64,000 nt of DNA. Origin: Forficula auricularia. Its lineage: Eukaryota; Arthropoda; Insecta; Dermaptera; Forficulidae. Below the pieces are notes generated by a model. That model did not search any database and was not told the origin of the DNA. It worked only from the letters and a program-made list of their open reading frames with translations. Location: assembly GCA_024734495.1 (NCBI GenBank), contig JALMQS010000225.1, positions 12,801,573 through 12,865,572 of the forward strand. The letters run 5' to 3'. Of the stretch, positions 1-12,200 are shown piece after piece (positions within the stretch are counted from its first letter, which is position 1; each line of letters opens with the position of its first letter). The position numbers and the translations under genes are program-made.

Positions 1-374
1 TTACAATTCTAATTATATATACAGGTTCTGGGAGAAAAAAATTTAACGAATTTTTGATATTAAAAAAAATGTTTCGGTTTTAATGGTCAATTGAGGGGTC
101 TCGTTAACGTTGAGCTGAACATTTAAAAAAAAAATTTGGTTTATAAAGATCCAATTGATTGAATTTATTTTTTTAACTTTTATATTGTTCTAATGACAAC
201 GTTTCGTACACAATTTGGACTTGTTCCAGCAAAAAATTCATTGTTATACATAAATTGCACTGCCAACATGAAAATAAATGGTTTCCGATTAATTTATTAA
301 GGCAGACACCTTATAAACACACCAGTACTTCAAATCTGCTAAAACTGTTATGTATTTGAAACCGGAAATGGAAT

Positions 375-908
375 TTAAAAATATATATAGGTATATAGTT
401 GCTTTAAAAAGAAATTTAAAAGAAAATTTCACTTTAAATCTTCAAAAATTCTGCCATTATTTCAAATCCGGAAATAACTTTGCAAAAATTTTACAAGTAC
501 TTGAATTCTGATAAAATTTTAACAGGTATTCCAACAAATTTTTTTACTAGTAATCCAAACAGGCAAAAAAGTTTAACAGTAGGTACTTCAAACCCACAAA
601 AATTTACGAGTACTTCAAATCTGCAAAGATATTACGGATGTGAAGTAATAGCAAAACTTTGGTGGAGGTTTGGAGTACTGTTGAATTTTTTCGTCCGGGT
701 TTGGATTACTAGTAAAAAAAATTTCTGGTTTGTTTGAGTATCTGTTAAAATTTTAGCAGAATTGAAGTACTCGTAAATTTTTTGCTAAATTAAGATTCTA
801 ACAAAATATTTCAGGATTTGAAGCAATGGCAGAATTTTTGTAGATTTAAAGAGAAATATAACAAATTATTTTCTTTTTAAAGCAACTATATACTATATAT
901 TTTTAAAT
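375..908. repeat. Fold-back (palindromic) element
   Basis: Left arm from about 375 to 560 is complementary to the right arm from about 705 to 908 (for example TACTAGTAATCCAAAC on the left and its complement on the right). No coding potential; the small open frame across its centre is incidental. MITE-like or fold-back repeat of unassigned family. Confidence 0.7.
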
Positions 909-1084
909 ACCATTTATATAATGAGAATATCTATCGAAACGTTTTCAAATTGTTTTATAAAAGAATTTGTATTAATTTATTAAAATAAAACAATCAAAAA
1001 TTTAAATTTGCATACATATATATATATATATATATTCATATTCAAGGTATAGTAATAAATATTACTGAAAAAAAAAAGGGGGGG

Positions 1085-1530
1085 GGGGGTTATAGATTTT
1101 TTTTATAGGGTCAAAATTAGTACTATTAGTAGTAATTGTTTGAAAAGAATCGTTTGTTTTTTCGCAAGTTCGTGAATCCCTGGTAAAGTAATCAAGTGTG
1201 ATTAATAGTATTAGTATAAAATTTGAGAAGGTGGGTAAAAAGATTTTTGGGAATATGTTGAAAAGTAATAATTAGTAGTATTAGTTTAAGGGGGACGGGG
1301 TCAAATGTAGGGCGTAAAAATTAGTGGTATTAGTAGTAATAAGAGTTTGAAAAATAGGTAGTTTGTAAGATTTTTAAGGGGTTTAAATAAAGTATAGAAA
1401 TCTGTGGATAGAGAAATAATTAGTAGTGTTAGTAGTAAGAGCTTTTGAAAGGGGGCAAATGAAGATTTTTAAAATGATATAGGTTAGTAGTGTTAGTTTA
1501 AAGAAGGGCCGGGGGGGGGGGGGGGTCTTG
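1085..1530 (+). repeat. Degenerate tandem array with TTAGTAGTATTAGTAGTA core
   Basis: The core recurs at about 1115, 1203, 1270, 1320, 1425 and 1485, each followed by a TTTGAAA-like G/A-rich stretch, so units are irregular (about 60-90 bp). Homopolymer G runs flank it at about 1079 and 1510. Confidence 0.55.
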
Positions 1531-2276
1531 AAAGAGTTAAAATTTCGGGAATTCCGGTAAAAATAGAATTAAGAATGATATGAAACAAAATTCTTGTTAG
1601 GAATCGAAGCTTAAAATAAAAGGTTTCGATCCCTTTTAAAAATTCCCAAGGGTTTAAAAATTCACCTGGTCCAACCAAAATAGGTTCATTTGCGCCATTT
1701 GATTATAATATTTCGCGGTATTGCCGCAGTTTCTCGACGTCAATTCTTTATTATAATAATAATCAGACACTAGACTTGTCCTTTTGTGGTAAGAAACAAG
1801 CCATACACACACACAAAGGAAATAATCTTAAAAGATCGGGTGGACGTACGAGCGAGCCGAGGAAATTGACATCGCGAAGAGGAATATTGAATCTTCGCGT
1901 GGAAGATTCGTTGGACAACTTCCAATTAAAACCCTTGGAATACTAGGTAGGTTTCACAAAACAAAAAAAAACCTACCAGTCTAGGCATTTATTTTTAATT
2001 TTCTACTAGAATAAAACCTTGAAAAAATATATGTATGTATGTATGTATGTAGAGGCTCCAGTCCGAATACCGAATATATACGTTCTTTTTGAAAAATTGT
2101 TTAGTCCAATATTTTTTAAATTAAAAGTTTTTTCCTTCGGAGACAGACTGGTAGATTTATAACGGAAGAATTAATGTAAGGCAGGCAATCCAAGCAGGAA
2201 TGAATAAAAATATTATTATTTTAATTAATAATAATAATATATATTGCAAGGTTTTTCTTTTTACAGCTTTAGAACT

Positions 2277-2310
2277 GACATTTCGGAGGATCTTCCCTCC
2301 TTTTTCAGGG
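2277..2310 (-). ncRNA. Decayed hammerhead core
   Basis: Minus strand reads CUGAAAA, stem II GGAGG/CCUCC, then GAAAU and GUC. The G of CUGANGA is changed to A, so activity is not expected. Same family as the pair at 24612/24787. No mate is seen. Confidence 0.45.
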
Positions 2311-2741
2311 TTTAAAAGTTGTAAAAAAACCTTCCAATAAATATTCTTTTTATTGAAAATAATATTTTTTTTTTATTCCTGGACAGTTATTTTTAAAATT
2401 AATCGTAAAATATTTATAATTTAACATTTAAGAAAATATTCGGAGGCTCTAGTATTTATGTTTGCGATAATTCGGACATTGAAACGTAGCGATTAGATTA
2501 ATTAACGTATTCTAACAAACAAAAAAATAAATAAATCAGGTCAATTACATTACAAAACTATTACCGAAACGTTACCATGCGTTTTATAAAATTACGTTCA
2601 CCAAACCGAGCTATTTTAAAAAACATCACGTTTTTTTTTCTACCGAACCCTGTATTTTTTATTATTATTATCATCATTAATAATAAAAATACTTTTGGCA
2701 TTTTTTTTTCTTCTATTTTACACTAGAATGCATTTTCCGCA

Positions 2742-2747
2742 TTTATT
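2742..2747 (-). promoter_or_regulatory. cnn: Candidate cnn polyadenylation signal
   Basis: AATAAA on the minus strand about 236 nt past the cnn stop, which would give a 3' UTR of about 260 nt. In such AT-rich DNA the hexamer is common, so this is only a plausible choice. Confidence 0.35.
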
Positions 2748-2982
2748 TAAGATTAATATCACATTATGAAAATATATCTAAGTTCTTTACACATAGATCC
2801 ACAAGTGATTTAAAAAAAAAAATTGTCCACAATTCTACATATATACATATTTTCATTTTGTATATGTATACATATATATTATATACATTTCACAATAAAC
2901 ATAAACCTTAAAACTATATTTCTAATATACATATAAATGTCGAATTTGTAAAAATGTCAAAATAGAAATAAAAAAATCGAAA

Positions 2983-3212
2983 TTATTCGCTGTTGGACGG
3001 TAAGCCTTCTTTTGTAATTTTGAGTACATCTTGTGTTTTGTAGAGTTGTTTGGTTATCGCTTTGTCGATCAGCCGTTTCCTTTGATTGGCCGATTGCAAT
3101 TGCGAGAGAGTCTCCTCCAAGGTGCGCCTCGTCCGGTGCAATTTACGTTTCAAATCTTCATTCTCGCGTTCTAATCTTCCAATCAGAGAAGGATCTAAAG
3201 GATCGAGATCTC
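2983..3212 (-). CDS. cnn: cnn exon 20, CM2 motif and stop
   Basis: Carries the C-terminal CM2 motif: LERENEDLKRKLHRTRRTLE, then SANQRKRLIDKAITKQLYKT. CM2 in Cnn/CDK5RAP2 targets the protein to centrosomes and interacts with the leucine-zipper region. Ends GLPSNSE-TAA at 2983. Acceptor TTTTAG, phase 1 entry agreeing with exon 19. Confidence 0.93.
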
Positions 3213-6200
3213 CTAAAATCAAATTCAATTCTTAAATTAATAAAAAAAACAAATTTAAATTGATTTAGACTTATTATTATTTACTTTTAAATGTACTCTG
3301 ATTAAACAAGCAAAAATTGTTTGTTTGTTTATATATTTGTTTGTATCTTAGTTCTATTTTGAAAACGGCTCTAAGAATTTTAATGTAACCAACTCTATTA
3401 ACAAGTTTTGAGGATGAGAAAACGATCCGGCTAGGTCTGGACCTCGATAAACTTCATCTTAATTTAATTTTAACAATGTTTCACTATAAACCAACACCGC
3501 GTTCCCTAAATTTTATCTTAATTGGATGTAATCTCCGAAGTCGAAGCTCAAATAAAATGTATACTCTAATGCATGTAAAATAATTGGTTCAATAAAATTT
3601 ATTATTATTTAATTGATTATAAATTCGAGTATTAAATCCCACAAAGAGTTAATAAGAAATATGATTACATATTAGAATTTGCCAATTTAATTGATTATTA
3701 TAAAACTCGATAAATTGTTATTTAATTAAAAAAAAATAATTATACGGAATTTATTTATATACCTATATATACATAATCTGTAGGCCACTAGAAAATTAGA
3801 AATGCAAAAACTGGGGGTGGGGGTGGGTGGTGCAGGAGGTGGGGTGCAGGGTTGGTGGAATGGCGGGATCGGGGTCCAGGGGCATAGCGGGGGTGCGTTA
3901 CGCGGGGGCGGTATGGTTGTCCAGGAGACGTGGTGGGGGTGTGGGGTGCGGTATGGGGCGGGGATCCAGGGGCGTAGCGGGGCTGGTATGAGGGTGGGGT
4001 CCAGGGGCTGGGGTGGTTTTTAAGAGAATTTTAAATTAAAAATACTATTAATATATAACTGAAGCAAAAAGTTGCCGAGCATCGCTCGGTGGCTCCAGGT
4101 ACTCTGTCATTGATAAGAGAAAATTTAAAGATAAATATTTAAGAGAGAAAGAATTTAATTTTTAGGACAAATTCTAGGATTTTAGTAGAAATATTTTTTC
4201 TTCTCTCTTAATGTACATTGATATACTTATGTGCTGTCTAAATGGGCTATGTTCCCGAGGACAATAAATAAAATAAAAAAAAAAATGTACATTGTTTTTA
4301 GCCAGAGCTGATTTTTTGAAAAACATTCCAAATATTTTTTAAAAAAAAGATGCTCAAATCTTTAGTTTCATCATATGGATTTTCTTAGGATTTTTTTGAA
4401 ATTTAGCTAGATTATTATTTAAGTACTTGTGCATCGATTGGTGGCAAAACGAAATTTATGAACAATACAGTTCCGGAGATATTAAATTCCAAAGATAAAA
4501 GTTTTTCAGGCTCTTTAACATTGCACTATCACTATAAGGGATATTGGAAAATTTACATACATATTTAATTATAATTAAGAAACTCATCTTACACCATTTT
4601 TATAAAAAACTAAACCAACATTAAACAATAACTAATAAATTTTTTAAGAAAATTTTAATTCATAGTTACAACACAGTTTCTGACATAATAATAAATAATG
4701 AAAAATTTACACTAAAATCAAGCTAGCAACAACGCATTTATTTAACCTAAAAAGCATATAATCTTCGCCTGAATCTAAGTAAGTTTTTATTAGTTCCCCT
4801 TTTCCAGTACTGCGACATAATCTTTTGGAATTCCCTCGACAGTAAATCGGGCAAAAGACTAGAAATAGCTTTGAATTCCTGCACCCGCTATGTCTTAAAT
4901 CAAAAACCACGTAGCCATCTTTCGGACCAGGATAAAAAAACTCATCTTAAACACAGATCTTTCTAAATTTTACGCTTGGCGGTGTTGTGTGATTATTTAT
5001 AAGCTATTAAATTCTGAAAAATTCATTTGCCCGTCTTACTTAGAAAATCTATTTGTCGTCGGTCGCTCCACCTTCCTGGTGACAACGCTAGTGCAGGTGC
5101 ACTATAAAACTAAACACTTGTTTCATTCCTTCAAATTGGCTTAGGAACTTGAACTTGCATCCAAATTTGATGCAAACCCGACTCTTGGTGGTCTCAGGTC
5201 TTCGTTCTTTATGGATCCCACCCAATAACTGATACTCCTTACTCGTATTTCCTTTATGTCTTCTAATCTTTCTCTACTTTTTTTTTTTCTCTCTTTTTCC
5301 CCTACAAAATTTGTGTATTGGTGAACTCTTTTGCCAACTTTGTAAAATATTGTTGCTAAATTATGTATAAATACTAGATGGGACCTAAGGTCCTATGTTT
5401 GTATACTTTGTGAAATAAATAAAATAAATAAATAAAAAAGTGGGTTAATTTTAGTGCTTGTTTTGACGTTTTTTCGCTTCAGCCCAGCCATTGTCGCAAC
5501 TTCTTTCAATCGGTTATTAAAAACTTTGTTTTATAAATCTCCTTTTATAATATATTTTATCTGAAATTTCTATGATAAAATATATACAAGCTAGGACAGT
5601 GTTGTCAGATTTGTCAAACGAGCACGGGATTGGCTAGTAGTGGTACATAAACAGCAAAAAGTTTTGGGCTTATGGATTATGAATCCTTATTATCTGTTGT
5701 ATATACTCTAGCATTAACTTTTTGCTAGTATTCTCGCGAAACAACTACCTTAAGAAAAAAATTAAACAAAACACCAATTTTTAAAGAAAAAAAAAGTCGC
5801 AATAATTATTATGCACCAACCCAATATAAATAACTTTCTTAATTTAGGTATTTCAGTTTATAAATATTGAATAATAATAAATGCTTACCCTGTACAGATC
5901 GGTCTTGAGTAAGTCTTGTTTGATTGGCCTGTGTCGTAGGCACCTGTAATTGGTCGGGTGTCGCGGCGGACATTGGCCGGGGCGCCTCCAGGCTGGAAAA
6001 TCGCCCCTGGTCACTCTCGATCCCTAAATCGGGACTAGAATTGTTCCCTCGATGGGTCGAATCGCCGCCGTTGGCACTCAAAGTCACCCAATAACTACTC
6101 GTCTAAAAATATAAAAAAATATAAATTTAAATTTAATAAATAGAAAATAGAAAATAAAAAATAAAGAATTCAAGAATTAAATATATAGAGATATATGGAC

Positions 6201-9200
6201 AGTTTATTTTGAAAGTGGTGCAAGTTGTTTCGAGAAAATGAAAGGTTAGCATATTAATCACTACGCAATTTATTTTATTGGCCAATTTTAAATTGAACAA
6301 AGAAAACATTGGCATTTTTAAAGATATTGAATATCATATCAACTAGTTATAAATCAAAAGTTTACACTAAATTAATCACAAATTAGTATGATATCTTTTT
6401 TTTTTTAATGCACTTGCACTACTTGCTCATTAATATTTTCAAAAATATAATAAAAACTCTTGATAATTCGAATTTTTTTTCTTTTCTCTTAATAATAATT
6501 TAAACGCGTTGTCGCTTCCAGCGGACGACTGGGGGGTTAATGTACAAAGGCGAGTTTCAGAAAACATGGCACTTGGCACCTTTGATACTTTCACTCTTCA
6601 ATTATAGAAATAAGAAAATCTAACAAAAGCAACTTACTTGGGTGAAGACTGTTTCATATTCGTCGGTTTGTTGGTCTTCTGACATGGAATCGGACATGTC
6701 GCTGCGTTGCCTCATCAGTCGATTGTTTCTACCTGAACCGGAGGAGTTAACGGGCACTTGGACGGGCTCGGATGGGCAATCGCCAACTAAAACATACAAT
6801 AAAATCGCATTGGAATAAAATGATTGAATATTTTGTTTTTGTTGTTGTTATGAAATATGGTATAATAGTATACGTGTCTGATGGTGAGGGGCGCTGGTGT
6901 TGGCCCAGAGATGCGTGGGCGTAGGACTCGGCTGGCTCTGGTATCCGCTATGACCACTCAGAGTACTCTGCTGGCTGTGACTTCTCGGTGAAATGTGAAG
7001 GGACGGGATGGTCAAGGGCGAGCGGAGCGACGGGAACATGGACGTCGTGATCCTTTGGCCAGAGGGCGAGACAGGGGGCGAGAGCCGGGTGGGTCTTCGC
7101 GGGGGACTCAAGCCCCCGCTGCCGAACCGAAGTTGCGCAATCTGGTGCTCCAGTTGCGAGTTAATCGCCTCCAATTCTGTAACTTGGGCCTGCAAGTCAC
7201 TCTTTTGATGTTCCAATTCCAAAATCTAAAAAAAGAAATCCATATTACATGCTTTATAATAGCTTCAGCTGTATGTATGTATGTATCTATCTATATATCT
7301 AGAAATCATTCCCCATCCCCGAACAACCCTCAGCCTTTACATTTCGCTCCCAAAGGCCCTAAATTGGATATATTAGACTCGGCCGAAATAAAGAAAGGGC
7401 ATAATCTTTAACAAAAAAACAATTTTGTATAACCAACAAGATATCAAAAGCTCCACTATATTAGATTTTTATTTAAATAGTTTCAATCCCCATATAATCC
7501 CTCTCTCTAATTGTTACCCTTTTTCAGCTTTCAGCCGAAAACCTATTCAAAAACAAAGCCTTAAAATAATCCCTTTAAAGCCTCTATATCAAATTCTGAG
7601 TCCTCCTTTATTATATTCATCTTAGAGCCCTCCTTTATTCTCTTCTTTTTCAAAAATGCCATTCAAATCTATACATACCCACCTGTGTGTGCCATTCTCT
7701 AGAATATTCCCCCACTGTTCCTCCAGTTAGTAACCATTCCACCTCCACACATTCGACCTAAATACTTGTATGTACTATCTTAACAAGTTAGTTTATTGTA
7801 ACTCCTGAAGATGGGTGAATAGCCCGAAATATATTGAGTTTTATTTTTACACTGTTGTAATTTTGTTCCTGTGAATCTCCTGACTCATATTTCACATTTC
7901 TTTGTAAAAATTAAGGAGAGATCCCCTCATCGCCCTATATGTCAAATCGTTTATTGTTTTTTGGGATATACCCAGGGCGATGAGGGACTCCACCGCTTTA
8001 TGCCACCACACTCCCTTCCACGAGAGTGTGATGGCCTCGACCCTGACCCCGAGTCCGCCCCGACGCCAAATCTCTCCGCAATATTATCCACCAGACTGGA
8101 GTTGCCCCTATATTTTTCTATTTTGTTTCGGTGTCACGATGTCTGGATTTCTATTGCCTGCCGATCTGGAGTACAAGTACTCCAACTCTACAGTCCACTA
8201 ACATCAACCCTTATAAATCCCCTTTTTGGATTTAATCAGTAGCATAATATTTACCGTTTTTTCAAGTTTGACATTGGCCAGTACATGTTCGCTCTCGGCT
8301 TGTTGCTTCTCATGCGTGAGCGCCGAGATTTTGCCAGTCAATTGTCTCACTTGTTGTTCCAATCTTAATTTGTCATTTAAAAGTTTCGATTTCTCAATTG
8401 CAATTTGTCCGGCCGAACGTGACGCGTTCTCTTCAAGACGGCGCAATTCTTTTTCCAATTTTTCATTATGAACCTGCAAAAAATCCTAATTAATAGGAAT
8501 AGAACAGATAATATTATTATTATTAATGTATGATAAATGTTAATTGAAAAGATGTTGTTTTGTTGAAAGTAGAAGAGTTGTTGATACATTAAGATAAATA
8601 AATGAGGTTCTCCTCTGCTTAATGTAAATAAACAATCGCGATCTAGTGATTCTAAATTTAAACATATACCCATGCCATATAATTTAAATAAAGGTCGTTG
8701 AGTGTTTCGAATTTTGAAGAGATTCAAAATTCGAATGGCAATGGAATGACTTTTCCTAATTGAATATGAAATATTTCAATTTGCCAATGGTAATAGATTC
8801 AAATTTTCTTAGAAAATCAAAAGATGGTGTCATCTATTAAATCCGATGGAATGGATTATCTTATCTTATTATATTAAACGAGTAATATATATATATATAT
8901 ACGGCTCTAACGATTTGGATTAGGGGGTTTTTCTGTTGACAATTCGATCTGTCACGGTCTCATCTTCGGCTAAGTTGTTTTTGATGCGTTTTTTGTTAAT
9001 TGAAATAATTATTCACAAGTGGTTGTTTGAATAAAGATTTATAATTACATTTTTTTCAATTTTCCTTTAATAAAATTAATTGGTTTTTTATTTTAAATTC
9101 CAGTAATAGATCATTACAAATATTATTATATATTAGAATTGCCAATTTAATTTATTAAAGGTATTTTTCTATAAAATAATTTATTAGAATATCAATTTCA

Positions 9201-12200
9201 TTCTCTTAAAAAATCCGACAATTCGAAGGATAGTACCTACCCCCTTCTTCAGGATTTATAAAAGGGTCATCCAAAGAACCTCTGTGTATATTAATAATAT
9301 TTTTAATTGCAATATTACATTCAAAACTTTGTGGCCACGTGATACGTCTTGATGATGGCCATAACGTTGGTAAAAATATGAATTAAATTTTATTTTGGCA
9401 GCTAAATTTAAAATTAAAAATAATATTAATATATCGCTTTTAACTGAAGCAAAAAATTACCGAGCATCGCTCGGTGTTCCAGGTACTTTTTAATTATATG
9501 TCAGATGGGTCAATTCCCGAGGGGGTAAAAAACAACCTATCTGACATATCGCATAATTAAAAATAATCCATTCCATCGGATCTAATAGATGACACCATCT
9601 TATGATTTTCTAGGAAAATTTGAATCTATTACCATCGGCAAATTGAAATCTTTCATATTTAAATATAATACTTATGTAGAATTGTAAATTTGAAAAAAAA
9701 GAAATCACAAATATTTTTCGTTATGAACCTGGATTGTATTGAATGCAATTTTCTTGGATTCTTTTTCCTGTTCGTGCCGTTTGATGCCCTCTTGAAATTG
9801 TTTCCCTAATTTTTCGGCCTCTTGAATTTTCCTCTCCGCCTCCGCAATGCATTCCCATTGACGCGATTGCATTTCTTCCTCTTTTTTAGACATTTCTTGT
9901 TTCATCTCTTTCAATTTTTGTTCCGATTCTTCTTTTTGTTGGGCAGATTCAAAAACTAAACGTTCAACCTTTAAAAAAATCAATAAATAATTTATTTTTA
10001 AAATCAAAAAGTAAAACAATATCTCATTTGGGGTTCAATTTGTTGCAATAAAACACAGACTTATAAGAATAATTAAAAGTAAGAAATATATGAGTGGTCA
10101 AGTTGGCCGAGTGGTTAAATAAGAGCATGCCTTCTAATAAAGCTTGAGTGGGTTCAGGCAGAATACCTGTAAATATTTGACCTGCTATAATATGATCCCT
10201 TCAGGGGGAAGGAAATGGGAAACCACCCCTGTGAAAAATTTCCCCAGGAAAATTACAATGGAGAGTATCGCCAACGCTCGGAATCCGAGTTTGGCACTTG
10301 AAGAAGAAGAAATATATTATGCGAAGATTGTATTAGAAACATATTTACTATATTTTTTTGTTAAACGTGTGTGAGGTGATTTTACAAAAACCGATTGCGG
10401 ATTCTAGTTCTAAATGCTTGCCATGTTTAATAAAAGTTCGTTAAAATGTAACAGAGTTAAGAGTTGAAATTTTATTTTAATCACAAATAATTATAATTAT
10501 TTATTAAAGACAAACAAATAATATACAACATAGCTACGACGTTTCGATCGGCTTATTATGCGATCGAAACGTCGTAGTTAATTGTTATTATTCAGTTCCA
10601 TTATCAGTATTAGGTGTGAAAAATCAGAGGAAAAAAGGAACAATTAAACATTTTTTTTTTCTTTTTCAATATATATATTCGGGCTATCAACCCATCTTCA
10701 GGAAGTACAGAAAGTAACTGAGTTACTTTCTATACTTCCTGAAGATGGGTTGATAGCCCGAAATATATATATTGAAAAAGAAAATTTTTATATCTTTTAA
10801 TTTTTTAATTTTAATGTGAAATAAATAAGTGACCTAGTATCCTTAACTCATAGTAAATCAATATTAAATATAATATTGATCTACTCTTATCTTCATTAAA
10901 AAAGAATTGAATGACGAAGTGTTTTAAAGATTTGATCAAGAAGAAGTCACAATAAATTGGCGAAAAGTTGGTCGCATGTTTTAACACGATGTTTAATTGT
11001 TCCTTTTTTCCTTTAATTTGTCACATCTAAGTCGTAGTTAATTTTAATTTGATTAATTTTTTTCGATTAACTGAAACATTTTTATGATAAATAACTCAAT
11101 CGTATATAACTACTATTAGTGAATGATACTATAAGTTATTTAGTGAATTCTACAAAATAAAACTAGAACCAATTTTCAAAATTTGTATACAAACCACGTA
11201 AAATATTACAAAAGGAAATTTATTTTATGTCTGCTCATTATTAATAGCCTGTTCGCATGAACCGTACGATTTACACCAAACGGTTCGCCCGAACGAGTAA
11301 AAAAAGCATCCCTGGAGAAACCTTCTAATAACATAATATATACATATAAAGATCTTTGTAAAACACCACTATAACCCGTTAAAAACTCCTATGTATAATA
11401 TGTTTCACTATAAACCAACACCGCTTTCCCTAAATATTATAAAGATCTTAGATAATTGGCCAACCATTCTTTCAATAGAATCTTAAAATCAATAATTGTG
11501 GTGACAGAAACGTGCAAGAAGTATAAATTTAGAAAAAATTTCATTTGAATACAAATTTTAAAACACTCAAAAGGTTATCTTATTTATGGTTATTGTTCCC
11601 CCTAAAAAAAGGAACTGAACTAAGTACTAGTTTCTTTCATTTTGAGAAACTAGTTAAAAGTTTCAAAAATTAACTAACTCAAGAAATTGAAGTACTTGTA
11701 ACTAATTTAAATAGTTTTCTAATTAATATATTAAATAATAATTAACATATTAAAGAGAATTGTCCCTGATCGCGCTTTTTAAACAAGATATATATATATA
11801 TATCGCGAGACTACTGCTGGTTGAGGCTATTGGAGTCCGCTGAATCTTAAGTCTGGAACAAGAGAGAATGAAAAAAAGATGTGATCCATCTAGCTATGAT
11901 CCAGCATCATTTCGCGATTAGACTGCATGAGGCTTTTATACCAAACACTGATATAGATCATCAAATGGATTTGTAATCTGAGATGTTATATATTTTGGTA
12001 TAAAAGCGTCATGCGCGCTAATCGCGAAATGATGATGGATCATGGCTAGATGGATCACATCTTTTCATTCCCTCTTGGTCCAGACTTAAGATTCAGCAGA
12101 CTCCAATAGCCTCAACCAGCAGTAGTCTCGCGATTTATATATCTTGTTTAAAAACGCGATCAAAAACAATTCTCTTTAAAATGTTAATTAGAAAATTATT

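Larger units (their letters stand above)
8767..9656. mobile_element. Non-autonomous element with ~100-bp terminal inverted repeats
   Basis: 8767-8870 is the inverted match of 9560-9656 (shared AAGATGGTGTCATCTATT, and TCCGATGGAATGGATTAT). The interior holds a second repeat (8883-9490, related to 43060-43300) and a decayed hammerhead. Same family as 34919-35330. Occupies most of cnn intron 15. Confidence 0.65.
10676..10764. mobile_element. Fold-back element with two hammerhead cores
   Basis: Near-perfect palindrome: minus-strand core at 10677-10701 and plus-strand core at 10739-10764, separated by about 37 bp that is itself inverted (AAAGTAACT / AGTTACTTT). The outer inverted repeat extends further, to about 10530 and 11050 with interruptions. 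Confidence 0.7.

Noticed and set aside
3802..4023. Gly/Trp/Val-rich 73-codon frame
   Set aside because: Purely the translation of a G-rich repeat tract.
6995..7411. 138-codon plus-strand frame rich in Arg/Gly
   Set aside because: Antisense shadow of the GC-rich cnn exon 17.
10538..10585. GAAACGTCG on both strands around CGATCGG, suggesting another hammerhead pair
   Set aside because: No CUGANGA on either strand; only the second half of a core resembles the motif.
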